From Hymenobacter cavernae (GTDB lineage: Bacteria > Bacteroidota > Bacteroidia > Cytophagales > Hymenobacteraceae), in the NCBI RefSeq assembly GCF_014641455.1, contig NZ_BMHT01000003.1, positions 62,702-126,701 on the forward strand: 64,000 bases of DNA. The letters are read 5' to 3'. Within the stretch, counting starts at the first letter, position 1. Each line of letters begins with the position of its first letter. A model generated the notes under the pieces. It searched no databases, was not told the DNA's origin, and was given only the letters and a program-made list of their open reading frames with translations. Below, piece after piece: positions 51,874 to 59,725 of this stretch. Made by a program: the position numbers and the translations under genes.

Positions 51874-51971
51874 GGCTAGGCTGGTCTAGTCTAGGGTCCT
51901 AACTAACCTAGCTTAAGCTTTCTTGAAGAAGTCTGCGGGCTGTAAGGCTTCTGTTCAACATTATAGTATAT

Positions 51972-52024
51972 AAGCAGGAACAGGCCCCACTGAATTATTG
52001 ATTCGGTGGGGCCTGTTCCTGCTT
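51972..52024. terminator. Bidirectional terminator between convergent genes
   Basis: A 24-bp stem (AAGCAGGAACAGGCCCCACT and onward, one G-U pair) with a 5-base loop, between the lipoprotein gene and the leftward hypothetical gene. Confidence 0.85.
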
Positions 52025-52074
52025 TCGCGTTGTTAAGCAATGGATATGTGTACCAGGCTGAGCCTTCTAATGGC

Positions 52075-52575
52075 TTAGGCGCTTACTGAAGAAGCGGTAT
52101 GCGAGGAAACTAACGGCTGCGGGGCTGGCGTAAGATCGGGGAGCTGAATGCCCGCCAGTAGGCTTGTCTCCAGCAGATCAGCCCAGGTGCGCAGGTAAAG
52201 CACTACATCATCGCGCTGGTTGTGACGCAGGGCGTTGCGCCGCTCAAAAGGAATAGCTGCCAGAATCGTTGGATCGGCAAGGCGCTCCAAGTGGGTGAGG
52301 TCTGTGCGGGTGAAACCTAGGGCCAGCATCTCATCAATGGTCTGGTCGATGGGCAGGCCGCTGGTAGGGCAATAGTCGATCAGCTGCCGCTCCCAGTCGC
52401 CGTAGCGCTGCATGGCACGGGCGTGGATTTCTCCTTTGGTAAGACGGGTAATCGTTTGGGCCAGGTGGCCGCAGTTGCAGCTGCCCATGTGGCCCCACTG
52501 GTAGGGCGCCTGCGTAGCGAGGCGCTGAGCCGTATCGCGCAGAGCCTGGATAACGGGAAGAGTGCTTTTCGCCAT
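52075..52575 (-). CDS. Conserved hypothetical protein with a CNC motif
   Basis: A 166-residue soluble protein beginning MAKSTLPVIQALRDTAQRL. The most distinctive region is YQWGHMGSCNCGHLAQTITRL (near residues 26-46, quoted in part), a His/Cys-rich loop that could bind a metal, followed by EIHARAMQRYGDWE and DYCPTSGLPIDQTIDEML. The rest is helical. I do not know its function; the pattern resembles uncharacterised Hymenobacter proteins. The start was chosen at the second ATG, because the first 14 residues of the longer frame are not typical. Confidence 0.65.
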   Translation of the reverse strand: MAKSTLPVIQALRDTAQRLATQAPYQWGHMGSCNCGHLAQTITRLTKGEIHARAMQRYGDWERQLIDYCPTSGLPIDQTIDEMLALGFTRTDLTHLERLADPTILAAIPFERRNALRHNQRDDVVLYLRTWADLLETSLLAGIQLPDLTPAPQPLVSSHTASSVSA

Positions 52576-52727
52576 GACAATGAATAGTAGCTGGTTGAAA
52601 TCAACCGATAGAAACAAGAGGCACTCATATAAGCTCAGATAAGGAGAATTTGTTTGCGCAGAGATCTTACATCTAGCTTTTGAGATGCACAGGACCTAGG
52701 TCCAGGCCGTCGCCAGCACGCACAAAA

Positions 52728-52761
52728 AAACGTCTGGCGCATGTTGTAGCACCAGACGTTT
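52728..52761 (-). terminator. Terminator of the RhlE-type helicase gene
   Basis: A 10-bp stem AAACGTCTGG / CCAGACGTTT with a 14-base loop. Reading leftward it ends in a run of T residues. Confidence 0.8.
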
Positions 52762-52801
52762 CTTATAAGTGAAGTCTGCTTAAGAGGAAAGCAGTGGTAA
52801 C

Positions 52802-54205
52802 CTAACGGCCATTGCCTCTGCCACCACGATAGCTCCGACGGTCCTGACCACTGCCATCAGTCCGCTCGCCACCCCGCGGAGAAGCGGCGCGCTCCGGGCG
52901 CTGACCGCCACCTGTGCGAGGTGTTGCCTGGCCTGAGCGGCCCGATGCCTCGGCACCAGCGCGAGGGGCACGGGGCTCACGCCCCGGCCGCGGTGGGCGA
53001 CCAGCCGGGCCTTTCGGACGCTGGATGGGGCCACCACCGTGCAGCAGCACCGGCGCAACACTGGTCGTACGGTACGGATGATCTGTCACGACGTCGAGTT
53101 GCCGCTTGATGAGCTTCTGGATGTCTTGCAGATAAGCGCGTTCCTCATCTTCGCAGAACGACAGCGCCACGCCCGAGGCGCCAGCCCGGCCAGTGCGCCC
53201 GATGCGGTGCACGTAGGTTTCGGGCTCGTTGGGCAGCTCGTAGTTGATAACGTGCGTAAGCTCTTCCACGTCGATGCCGCGGGCCGCGATATCCGTAGCA
53301 ACGAGCACGCGGGTAGTGCCGGCTTTGAAGCTGGATAGCGCCCGCTGCCGATGATTCTGCGACTTGTTGCCGTGGATTGCCTCGGCGGCAATGTTTGCTT
53401 TCGCCAGGGTTTTCACTACGCGGTCGGCGCCGTGCTTGGTGCGCGCGAACACCAGTACGCGGCGGATATTCTTGTCCTCCAGTAAATGTTCGAGCAGCGC
53501 GGCTTTATCATTTTTCTCGACCAGATACACGGCTTGCTTTACCGTATCAGCGGTACTCGAAACCGGTGTAACGGCTACCTTCACCGGATTGGGGCGCAGG
53601 ATAGAGTCGGCTAGCTGCTGAATCTGAGCCGGCATGGTGGCCGAGAAGAACAGCGTCTGCCGCTTGGCGGGCAACTTGGGCAGAATACGCTTGATGTCGT
53701 GAATGAAGCCCATGTCGAGCATGCGGTCGGCCTCATCCAGCACGAAGATTTCGAGATGGCGCAGGTCAACAAAGCCCTGGTTCATCAGGTCGAGCAGGCG
53801 GCCGGGCGTGGCAATAAGCACTTCCACGCCGCGCTTCAGCGCATTGGTTTGCGGCATCTGGCCCACGCCACCGAAGATGACGGTGTGGCGCAAACCTAGG
53901 TGACGGCCGTAAGCGGCAAAGCTCTCCCCGATCTGAATAGCTAGCTCGCGGGTAGGAGTGAGCACCAGGCAGCGAATGCGGCCACTAGGCTGATTCTGAA
54001 GCTTGGCCCGCTGGCTAAGCGTCTGGAGAATTGGAACGGTGAAAGCGGCGGTTTTGCCGGTGCCGGTTTGGGCAACGCCCAATAAATCGTGGCCCTCCAG
54101 CACATGCGGAATAGCCTGCTGCTGAATAGGCGTGGGAGTGGTGTACCCTTCTTCGTGCAAAGCACGCAGAATCGGTTCAACTAAATTGAGTTCGTCGAAT
54201 GACAT
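52802..54205 (-). CDS. rhlE: DEAD-box RNA helicase, RhlE type
   Basis: A 467-residue RNA helicase. The Q-motif is [11 protein letters not shown]; Walker A is AQTGTGKT (45-52); then [20 protein letters not shown] (157-160), FSATMP and [10 protein letters not shown]. The C-terminal 100 residues are an Arg/Gly/Pro-rich disordered tail ([16 protein letters not shown]...GGRGNGR). It lacks the DbpA domain of the helicase at 17343, so the two probably have separate roles; RhlE types help ribosome maturation and RNA decay. It is a single gene with its own terminator. Confidence 0.92.
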   Translation of the reverse strand: MSFDELNLVEPILRALHEEGYTTPTPIQQQAIPHVLEGHDLLGVAQTGTGKTAAFTVPILQTLSQRAKLQNQPSGRIRCLVLTPTRELAIQIGESFAAYGRHLGLRHTVIFGGVGQMPQTNALKRGVEVLIATPGRLLDLMNQGFVDLRHLEIFVLDEADRMLDMGFIHDIKRILPKLPAKRQTLFFSATMPAQIQQLADSILRPNPVKVAVTPVSSTADTVKQAVYLVEKNDKAALLEHLLEDKNIRRVLVFARTKHGADRVVKTLAKANIAAEAIHGNKSQNHRQRALSSFKAGTTRVLVATDIAARGIDVEELTHVINYELPNEPETYVHRIGRTGRAGASGVALSFCEDEERAYLQDIQKLIKRQLDVVTDHPYRTTSVAPVLLHGGGPIQRPKGPAGRPPRPGREPRAPRAGAEASGRSGQATPRTGGGQRPERAASPRGGERTDGSGQDRRSYRGGRGNGR

Positions 54206-54405
54206 TAAAAAAGGAAAAAGGCAGCCAAAGAGCGGCTGCGGCTGCTAGACTGGTCTGTGTGTCCAGTCAAAAAAGAAGAAAAACCGCCCTTGAAAAAGGG
54301 AATAGTGTAAGCAAATAATGGCTGAAAAGCGTATAGCCACGTGAAATGCTGCGCAAGATGCCGGTTTATCACGACATAATAACGAACAACCCCAACCATT
54401 ACCCT

Positions 54406-54933
54406 ATGAACATCACGAAACGTAAAATCCTTCACGACGGGCACTATAAACTTTCGGAACTGACGGTAGATGCTGATGGTAAGGAACTTAAGCGTGAACG
54501 ATTTGAGCCCGGACGGGCCGTAGCGGCGCTTGTTTACGACACTGCCCGGCAGCGCTACCTGTTTGTGCGCCAGTTTCGGGTTGGCGCTGAGTCGGAGCTG
54601 CTGGAAGTAGCCGCGGGCATGCTCGATAAGGAAGGCGAAGGCCCGGAAGACGCAATCCGCCGCGAGATTGATGAAGAGCTAGGGTATGCCGTCGACCACC
54701 TGGAGCCAATAGCTAGCTTTTACCCCTCACCCGGCGCCACCTCCGAATACATTCGGCTCTACTACGCTGAAGTCAGCAAGAAGATAGGGGAGGGTGGCGG
54801 CGCCGCCGATGAAGATGAAGGAATTACGGTTGTATCGTTCACCTGGGAAGAGATGATTCGCACCAGCTTTGAAGATGCCAAGACGCTTATGGCCGTGCAA
54901 TGGATACAGTTACGTGATACCCAAAAGGATTAA
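54406..54933 (+). CDS. Nudix hydrolase, ADP-ribose pyrophosphatase/NudK-like
   Basis: A 175-residue nucleotide-sugar pyrophosphatase. The catalytic Nudix box is GMLDKEGEGPEDAIRREIDEELGY (roughly residues 74-97, quoted as landmarks), with one extra residue between the first Gly and the Glu compared with the standard spacing. Upstream strands DGKELKRERFEPGRAVAALVYD and YLFVRQFRVG, and later FYPSPGATSEYIRLYYAE, match the NudF/NudK group, which hydrolyses ADP-ribose or GDP-mannose. The start MNITKRKILHDGHYKL is conserved in style. A terminator follows. Confidence 0.88.
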   Translation: MNITKRKILHDGHYKLSELTVDADGKELKRERFEPGRAVAALVYDTARQRYLFVRQFRVGAESELLEVAAGMLDKEGEGPEDAIRREIDEELGYAVDHLEPIASFYPSPGATSEYIRLYYAEVSKKIGEGGGAADEDEGITVVSFTWEEMIRTSFEDAKTLMAVQWIQLRDTQKD

Positions 54934-54954
54934 AGTGTAGCAAAACATTTGGTT

Positions 54955-54996
54955 AAACACAAAGAAGCCACTGCATAGAGTGGCTTCTTTGTGTTT
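54955..54996. terminator. Bidirectional terminator
   Basis: A perfect 18-bp stem AAACACAAAGAAGCCACT with a 6-base loop between convergent genes. Confidence 0.88.
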
Positions 54997-55022
54997 GTTA
55001 TATCCTATAAAGCAAAGTGTTA

Positions 55023-55583
55023 TTAAGGGTTAACTACGTACTCAAAGTTCTGCTTCAGCTTTGAATCGGTGATGGTAACAGCTACGGGCTGCGGCGGATC
55101 TGTTTTAACAAATGGAATAATGCGCTGACTCATGTACTGGTCGCGGTTCCAGAAACGGCCGGTGCCAGCGGTAAGCGTCTGGCTGAATAGCTCCTTACCG
55201 GCTGCGTCTTTGCCCGAAACGCTCAGGGCAGATGGGTCCGCATTCTTAGCGCCTTGGCGGTACATCGTCACGACCAGCACCCCCCCGGGTGACAATGCAT
55301 TTAAGCGGCGCTGGTAGGTGGTATCGGCCCAGTTATTCATTTTGCGCAAGGCGTCAATTTCCGTGAGCAGCTCCGCGTAAGGGCGAAAAGCCAGGCGGGT
55401 AAGCGTGCCGTTCTGGTCGGAGTCTTCATCGGTATTCTTAGTTACGTTCTGTACGTAAGCACAGTCATTATCTTTTTGCGGACGTAGGTAGCGCTTGCGG
55501 GGCGTGCCAGGGATAGGAGTAGGCGCCTGGGCGGCAGCGGTCAGCGACGTGAAAAGCGCCAAAAATAGAAGAGCTTGTTTCAT
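55023..55583 (-). CDS. Exported hypothetical protein
   Basis: A 186-residue protein with a clear signal peptide (MKQALLFLALFTSLTAAAQA). The mature part starts with a basic Pro-rich segment (TPRKRYLRPQKDNDCAYV), then acidic and helical regions (AELLTEIDALRKMNN), and a C-terminal beta-rich region with VLVVTMYRQGAKNADPSALSVSGKD and VAVTITDSKLKQNFEYVVNP. I do not recognise a family. It is a single gene, probably periplasmic or outer-membrane associated. Confidence 0.65.
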   Translation of the reverse strand: MKQALLFLALFTSLTAAAQAPTPIPGTPRKRYLRPQKDNDCAYVQNVTKNTDEDSDQNGTLTRLAFRPYAELLTEIDALRKMNNWADTTYQRRLNALSPGGVLVVTMYRQGAKNADPSALSVSGKDAAGKELFSQTLTAGTGRFWNRDQYMSQRIIPFVKTDPPQPVAVTITDSKLKQNFEYVVNP

Positions 55584-55797
55584 AAAATAAGCAAGATGAT
55601 AGTGCCGTGGTGCGGCCTGGGAAGGAAAGGTAGTTGGATAAAGACCGAAAAGCTGGCCGTTAGCTAAAATCGGGCCCGGAACGGCGAATAGGCATGGTGC
55701 GGTGAGCAGGAGGAAAGGTGACGTAAGCGTAACTCAGGCATAATGACTGATTCACAGTGCGCTCCGAAATTTGAGTTGAATTAATTGGCCCGACACA

Positions 55798-56007
55798 ATG
55801 CACGCTTCCAACCCGATTCCGCTCTTGCGTAGCCTGGCGCATGGGCTAGCCTACGTGCTGTTTCAATTGGCCTTGGTGCTGGCGTATGTGCTGCATTCGG
55901 CCGGGTCGCTGCGCTCCCCGTTCCGGGCCGGCGAAGAAACCGCTGCTAGCCACTCGCGTCGCGTTCAGCCACGACCTTGGTTTTGGTCGCGCCCCCTAGC
56001 CGGATGA
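55798..56007 (+). CDS. Small single-pass membrane protein coupled to the LpxH-like gene
   Basis: A 69-residue protein with a hydrophobic helix at about 14-32 (HGLAYVLFQLALVLAYVLH) and a basic, disordered C-terminus rich in Arg/Pro. Its stop codon overlaps the start of the phosphoesterase gene as ATGA, implying translational coupling and supporting expression. No family is recognised. It may help place the phosphoesterase at the membrane, which is inference only. Confidence 0.5.
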   Translation: MHASNPIPLLRSLAHGLAYVLFQLALVLAYVLHSAGSLRSPFRAGEETAASHSRRVQPRPWFWSRPLAG

Positions 56008-56876
56008 GTCTGAAAACGCCCAAACGCCGCCGCGTAGAAGTAGCGGTGATTTCCGACGTACACCTCGGTACCTACGGCTGCCACGCGCCGGAGCTGCTGC
56101 GCTATCTAAAGAGTATCAAGCCTAAGATATTGGTGCTCAACGGCGACATTGTCGATATCTGGCAGTTCAGCAAAAGCTACTGGCCGCCGGCCCACATGCG
56201 GGTGGTACGGCATCTGGTGGGGCTATTGGCTAAAGGCACGCGCATTCACTACCTGACCGGTAACCACGACGAGCTGCTGCGCAAATTTGCTGGGACGCGT
56301 CTGGGTGCTTTATCCATTGCCAACAAACTGGTGCTGGACCTGCCCGAGGGAAAAGCCTGGTTCTTCCACGGTGATGTGTTCGACGTGACCATGCGTCACT
56401 CGCGCTGGCTGGCCAAGCTAGGTGCCGAAGGCTACGACCTGCTGATCCTGCTGAATCGCCTTGTCAACTTTGTGCTTCAAAAGCTAGGTCGGCCGCGCGT
56501 GGCGCTGTCGAAAGCAGTGAAAGATCGGGTGAAAGGTGCCGTGAGTCTCATCAGCGACTTTGAGCAGACGGCCGTTGGCATTGCCGCCGAAGCAGGCTAC
56601 CGCTACGTGGCCTGCGGCCACATTCACCAACCCGAAATGAAGACGATGCAGATGCCGCACAGTGAAGTTACCTATCTCAACTCCGGCGATTGGGTCGAGA
56701 ATCTGACGGCGCTGGAATATAATGCGGCCACGGGTTGGCAGCTCTACCACTATGCCCTCGACCCACGCATGCAGCACCCCATCGGGCCAGACGAATCGGA
56801 GGCGGCCACCGAAGCCGCGCTGCTGACGGATTTATTGGCTGAGTTTAAGCTCGGTAAGAAGCTAACTGAAAAATAA
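56004..56876 (+). CDS. UDP-2,3-diacylglucosamine diphosphatase-like metallophosphoesterase (LpxH family)
   Basis: A 290-residue calcineurin-like phosphoesterase. Metal motifs are SDVHLG (17-22), LNGDIVD (45-51), TGNHDE (85-90), FHGDVFD and CGHIHQPE. The sequence AHMRVVRHLVGLLAKGTRIHYL fits the YbbF/LpxH-like group, which hydrolyses UDP-diacylglucosamine in lipid A synthesis. Some Bacteroidota paralogues act elsewhere, and a glycosyltransferase follows 131 bases downstream, so a variant role in glycolipid synthesis is possible. The start ATGAGTCTG is fixed by the ATGA overlap with the small upstream gene. Confidence 0.85.
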   Translation: MSLKTPKRRRVEVAVISDVHLGTYGCHAPELLRYLKSIKPKILVLNGDIVDIWQFSKSYWPPAHMRVVRHLVGLLAKGTRIHYLTGNHDELLRKFAGTRLGALSIANKLVLDLPEGKAWFFHGDVFDVTMRHSRWLAKLGAEGYDLLILLNRLVNFVLQKLGRPRVALSKAVKDRVKGAVSLISDFEQTAVGIAAEAGYRYVACGHIHQPEMKTMQMPHSEVTYLNSGDWVENLTALEYNAATGWQLYHYALDPRMQHPIGPDESEAATEAALLTDLLAEFKLGKKLTEK

Positions 56877-56882
56877 GAAGTG

Positions 56883-56963
56883 CTGTCATTCCGAGTGGCG
56901 TGAGTAATCTGAGTTGATACCTAGCTTTTTACTCAGATTCCGTGCGTCGCTCAGAATGACAGG
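56883..56963. repeat. Dispersed inverted-repeat element (GTCATTCCGAG family)
   Basis: Outer arms CTGTCATTCCGAG / CTCAGAATGACAG and an inner arm pair GTAATCTGAGT / ACTCAGATT. It lies between two genes on the same strand. Confidence 0.72.
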
Positions 56964-57007
56964 AGGGCCTTGTTCCAATACTATATACAACCAGAAATTT
57001 CATACGA

Positions 57008-58036
57008 ATGCCCCGAGTACTTTACGCTATCCAAGGCACGGGCAATGGTCACCTGAGCCGCGCTCTGGATATAGTGCCCCTATTACAGCAACGCGTCAGC
57101 CACCTCGATGTGCTGGTAAGCGGGCCACCCGCCGACTTGGCCTTACCCTTTTCGGTACGCCATCAATGTCATGGGCTAGGTTTTATTTTTGGTAAAAAGG
57201 GCGGCATCAGCTTCATCAAGACCTTCTGGCAACTCAACTCCACCGCATTTCTGCGCGAAATGCGCCGACTTCCGGTTGAGAGTTATGATTTGGTTATCAA
57301 TGATTTTGAGCCTGTTTCGGCTTGGGCCTGCCGGTTGCGGCAAGTGCCGTGTGTGGCGCTCAGCCACCAAAGTGCCGTGTTGAGCGAACATGCCCCGCGT
57401 CCGTACACCGATGACCCCGTAGGCCGGGCCGTGCTGCGCCACTATGCGCCCGGCACTGCCCATTATGGCTTCCACTTTGAACGCTATGACGCCGGCATCC
57501 ACACGCCCGTTATCCGGCGGCAGGTGCGGGAGCTAACCCCGCGCAACGACGGCCATTACACCGTTTATCTGCCCGCTTTCGACGAAGCTACGCTGGTGAA
57601 TCGTCTGCGCTATCTGAGTCGCACCACGCGCTGGGAGGTGTTCAGCAAGCATAGCCGGCAGGAGTCGGAGCACGGAAACGTGCGCGTGCGGCCCGTGAGC
57701 GGGGCCGCCTTCACCGACAGCCTGGCCCGTAGTGCCGGTGTGCTGTGCGGCGCTGGCTTCGAAACCCCCGCGGAAGCTTTATTTCTGCGAAAAAAGCTGC
57801 TGGTTGTGCCCATGAAGAACCAGTACGAGCAGATCTGCAACGCGGCAGCGCTGGCCCAACTCGGGGTGCCCATGGTGAAGAACCTGAAGGATAAGCACCT
57901 AGCTACCGTCGACCACTGGCTCCAGAATGGCCGCTCCATCCCGGTCGATTACCCCGACGAAACCGCGCAGGTACTGGATAAGCTCTTGCTAGAGCAGCTG
58001 CGAGCTGGTGTGAAGCCTGTTTCGTTGAGTTCGTAG
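57008..58036 (+). CDS. Glycosyltransferase, GT28/MurG-like fold (teichoic-acid-type)
   Basis: A 342-residue GT-B-type transferase. The N-terminus VLYAIQGTGNGHLSRALDIVPLL carries the Gly-rich GTGNGHLSR acceptor loop of the GT28/MJ1255-like group. The C-terminal half has VLCGAGFETPAEALFLRKKLLVVPMKNQYEQICNAAALAQLG, the nucleotide-sugar-binding G-x-E-T...P...NQYEQ signature. It has no membrane span. It follows the LpxH-like gene, separated by a repeat element; such pairs occur in other Bacteroidota and may build a glycolipid. The sugar and acceptor are unknown. Confidence 0.83.
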   Translation: MPRVLYAIQGTGNGHLSRALDIVPLLQQRVSHLDVLVSGPPADLALPFSVRHQCHGLGFIFGKKGGISFIKTFWQLNSTAFLREMRRLPVESYDLVINDFEPVSAWACRLRQVPCVALSHQSAVLSEHAPRPYTDDPVGRAVLRHYAPGTAHYGFHFERYDAGIHTPVIRRQVRELTPRNDGHYTVYLPAFDEATLVNRLRYLSRTTRWEVFSKHSRQESEHGNVRVRPVSGAAFTDSLARSAGVLCGAGFETPAEALFLRKKLLVVPMKNQYEQICNAAALAQLGVPMVKNLKDKHLATVDHWLQNGRSIPVDYPDETAQVLDKLLLEQLRAGVKPVSLSS

Positions 58037-58068
58037 TCATTTTTGTCTTGGCTGCGTGCCCAGTAAGG

Positions 58069-58151
58069 CCTGTCATTCAGAGCAGCGGGGAAGTCTGAGG
58101 TAGCCATTTGGGCGTTTCATGCAGATTCCTCGCGCTGCTCAGAATGACAGG
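58069..58151. repeat. Dispersed inverted-repeat element (GTCATTCAGAG family)
   Basis: Arms CCTGTCATTCAGAGCAGCG / CGCTGCTCAGAATGACAGG, 19 bp with one mismatch, plus an inner partial arm (AGTCTGAGG / GCAGATTCCTC). It has the best-matched ends of the family in this window. Confidence 0.78.
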
Positions 58152-58201
58152 CGATTATTTTCAACCAAAGTTGAGCGTCCGTATTTCCCGTTACTTAAGA
58201 A

Positions 58202-59596
58202 ATGCCCCAGTTACCCGCGGCCTTTTTCCCGCCCAGCACGCCCGCCGCTTATTCCCGCGCCGATTTTGGTCCTAATTTTCACTGGGGCGTATCAACGGCC
58301 GCGTACCAGATAGAAGGAGCCTGGGATCTGGACGGCAAAGGACCTAGCATCTGGGATAACTTTGTACGGGGGCGTCGACGTATCAAGCGACGTGAAACCG
58401 CAGATATAGCTTGTGATTTTTACCATTTGTATAAAGAAGACTTGAATCTTTTGAAGCAAATGGGTATAAGTAATTTTCGTTTCTCGGTGGCATGGTCGCG
58501 GGTGCTGCCTGCTGGTGCCGGTGCCATTAATACGAAAGGACTGGACTTCTACGAGCGCCTCGTAGATAGCTGCCTGGAGCGCGGCATTACGCCCTGGCTG
58601 ACGCTTTACCACTGGGACTTACCACTGGCCTTACAGCACTGCGGCGGCTGGACCAATCGTGCTGTAGTGGGTTGGCTCACAGACTTTGCCCAGCTAATGG
58701 CTGCTCGCCTCGGCGACCGGGTGCAGCACTGGATGGTGCTCAATGAACCGATGGTGTTCGTCGGGGCCGGGCACATGCTTGGTATTCACGCTCCTGGCCT
58801 CCGGGGCCTAAGCCCTTTCTTAGCAGCTACTCACCATGCCGCCCTGGCACAGGCCGAAGGAGGTCGGGCGCTACGTGCCACGCTGCCAGCTACCGCTCGT
58901 ATCGGTACTACCTTTTCCTGCTCGTATCTGACGCCCTGGCGTCTCGGTTTGCCCCGCGACGAACGAGCTACTCAGCGGGCTGGTGCCTTGCTCAACCGCC
59001 TTTTTGTGGAGCCGGCCCTAGGCCTGGGTTACCCCGTGGCTGACTTGCCCATTCTGAACTGGCTGGACCGCTATATCCGGCCCGGCGATGAGGCGTTGCT
59101 GCCATTCAGCTTCGACTTTTTTGGGGTGCAGAACTACACCCGCGAAGTGGTGCGGCATTCGCCGTACGTGCCTCTGCTATGGGCTACGCTGGTGGGCGCC
59201 AAGCGGCGCAATGTTCCGTATACTCAAATGGGTTGGGAGGTGTTCCCGGAGAGTATTTACCATATGTTAAAACAGTTCAGTGCTTACGAATCAGCTCCTT
59301 CCTTGTTGATTACGGAGAATGGAGCGGCATTTTCGGATGAGCTGATAGCGGGCCGCGTGCCCGACCTAGCTCGCCAAGCGTACCTGCGCGCCTGCATTGG
59401 GCAAGTGTTGCGCGCCCGCCGCGAAGGGGTGCCAGTAGAAGGTTACTTCGCCTGGTCTTTCACCGATAACTTCGAGTGGGCAGAAGGTTACGAGCCGCGC
59501 TTCGGGCTGGTGCGCGTGGACTACGAGACGCAGCAACGCACCGTGAAAGATGCGGGCTGGTGGTACCGGGATTTGCTGGCGGGTTGTGTTTGCTGA
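58202..59596 (+). CDS. Glycoside hydrolase family 1 beta-glucosidase
   Basis: A 464-residue retaining glycosidase. Motifs are FHWGVSTAAYQIEGAWDLDGKGPSIWDNF (N-terminal GH1 signature), FRFSVAWSRVLP, LYHWDLPLALQ, the acid/base Glu182 in VLNEPMV and the nucleophile Glu372 in LLITENGAAF, then YFAWSFTDNFEWAEGYEPRFGL. It has no signal peptide, so it is intracellular and would split imported cello-oligosaccharides or other beta-glucosides. No transporter or regulator lies next to it. The length and all active-site residues are normal. Confidence 0.93.
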   Translation: MPQLPAAFFPPSTPAAYSRADFGPNFHWGVSTAAYQIEGAWDLDGKGPSIWDNFVRGRRRIKRRETADIACDFYHLYKEDLNLLKQMGISNFRFSVAWSRVLPAGAGAINTKGLDFYERLVDSCLERGITPWLTLYHWDLPLALQHCGGWTNRAVVGWLTDFAQLMAARLGDRVQHWMVLNEPMVFVGAGHMLGIHAPGLRGLSPFLAATHHAALAQAEGGRALRATLPATARIGTTFSCSYLTPWRLGLPRDERATQRAGALLNRLFVEPALGLGYPVADLPILNWLDRYIRPGDEALLPFSFDFFGVQNYTREVVRHSPYVPLLWATLVGAKRRNVPYTQMGWEVFPESIYHMLKQFSAYESAPSLLITENGAAFSDELIAGRVPDLARQAYLRACIGQVLRARREGVPVEGYFAWSFTDNFEWAEGYEPRFGLVRVDYETQQRTVKDAGWWYRDLLAGCVC

Positions 59597-59725
59597 AGAA
59601 CTACGTTCAGTTCATGATTCCATAACGGGGCCGTAATGCTGCGGTAACAGGCTGCCGGTAGCTTTGGCGCTTCCAATCACGCAGCTATTGTTGTTATATT
59701 ACAATATCCTGTAAACCAACGAACT

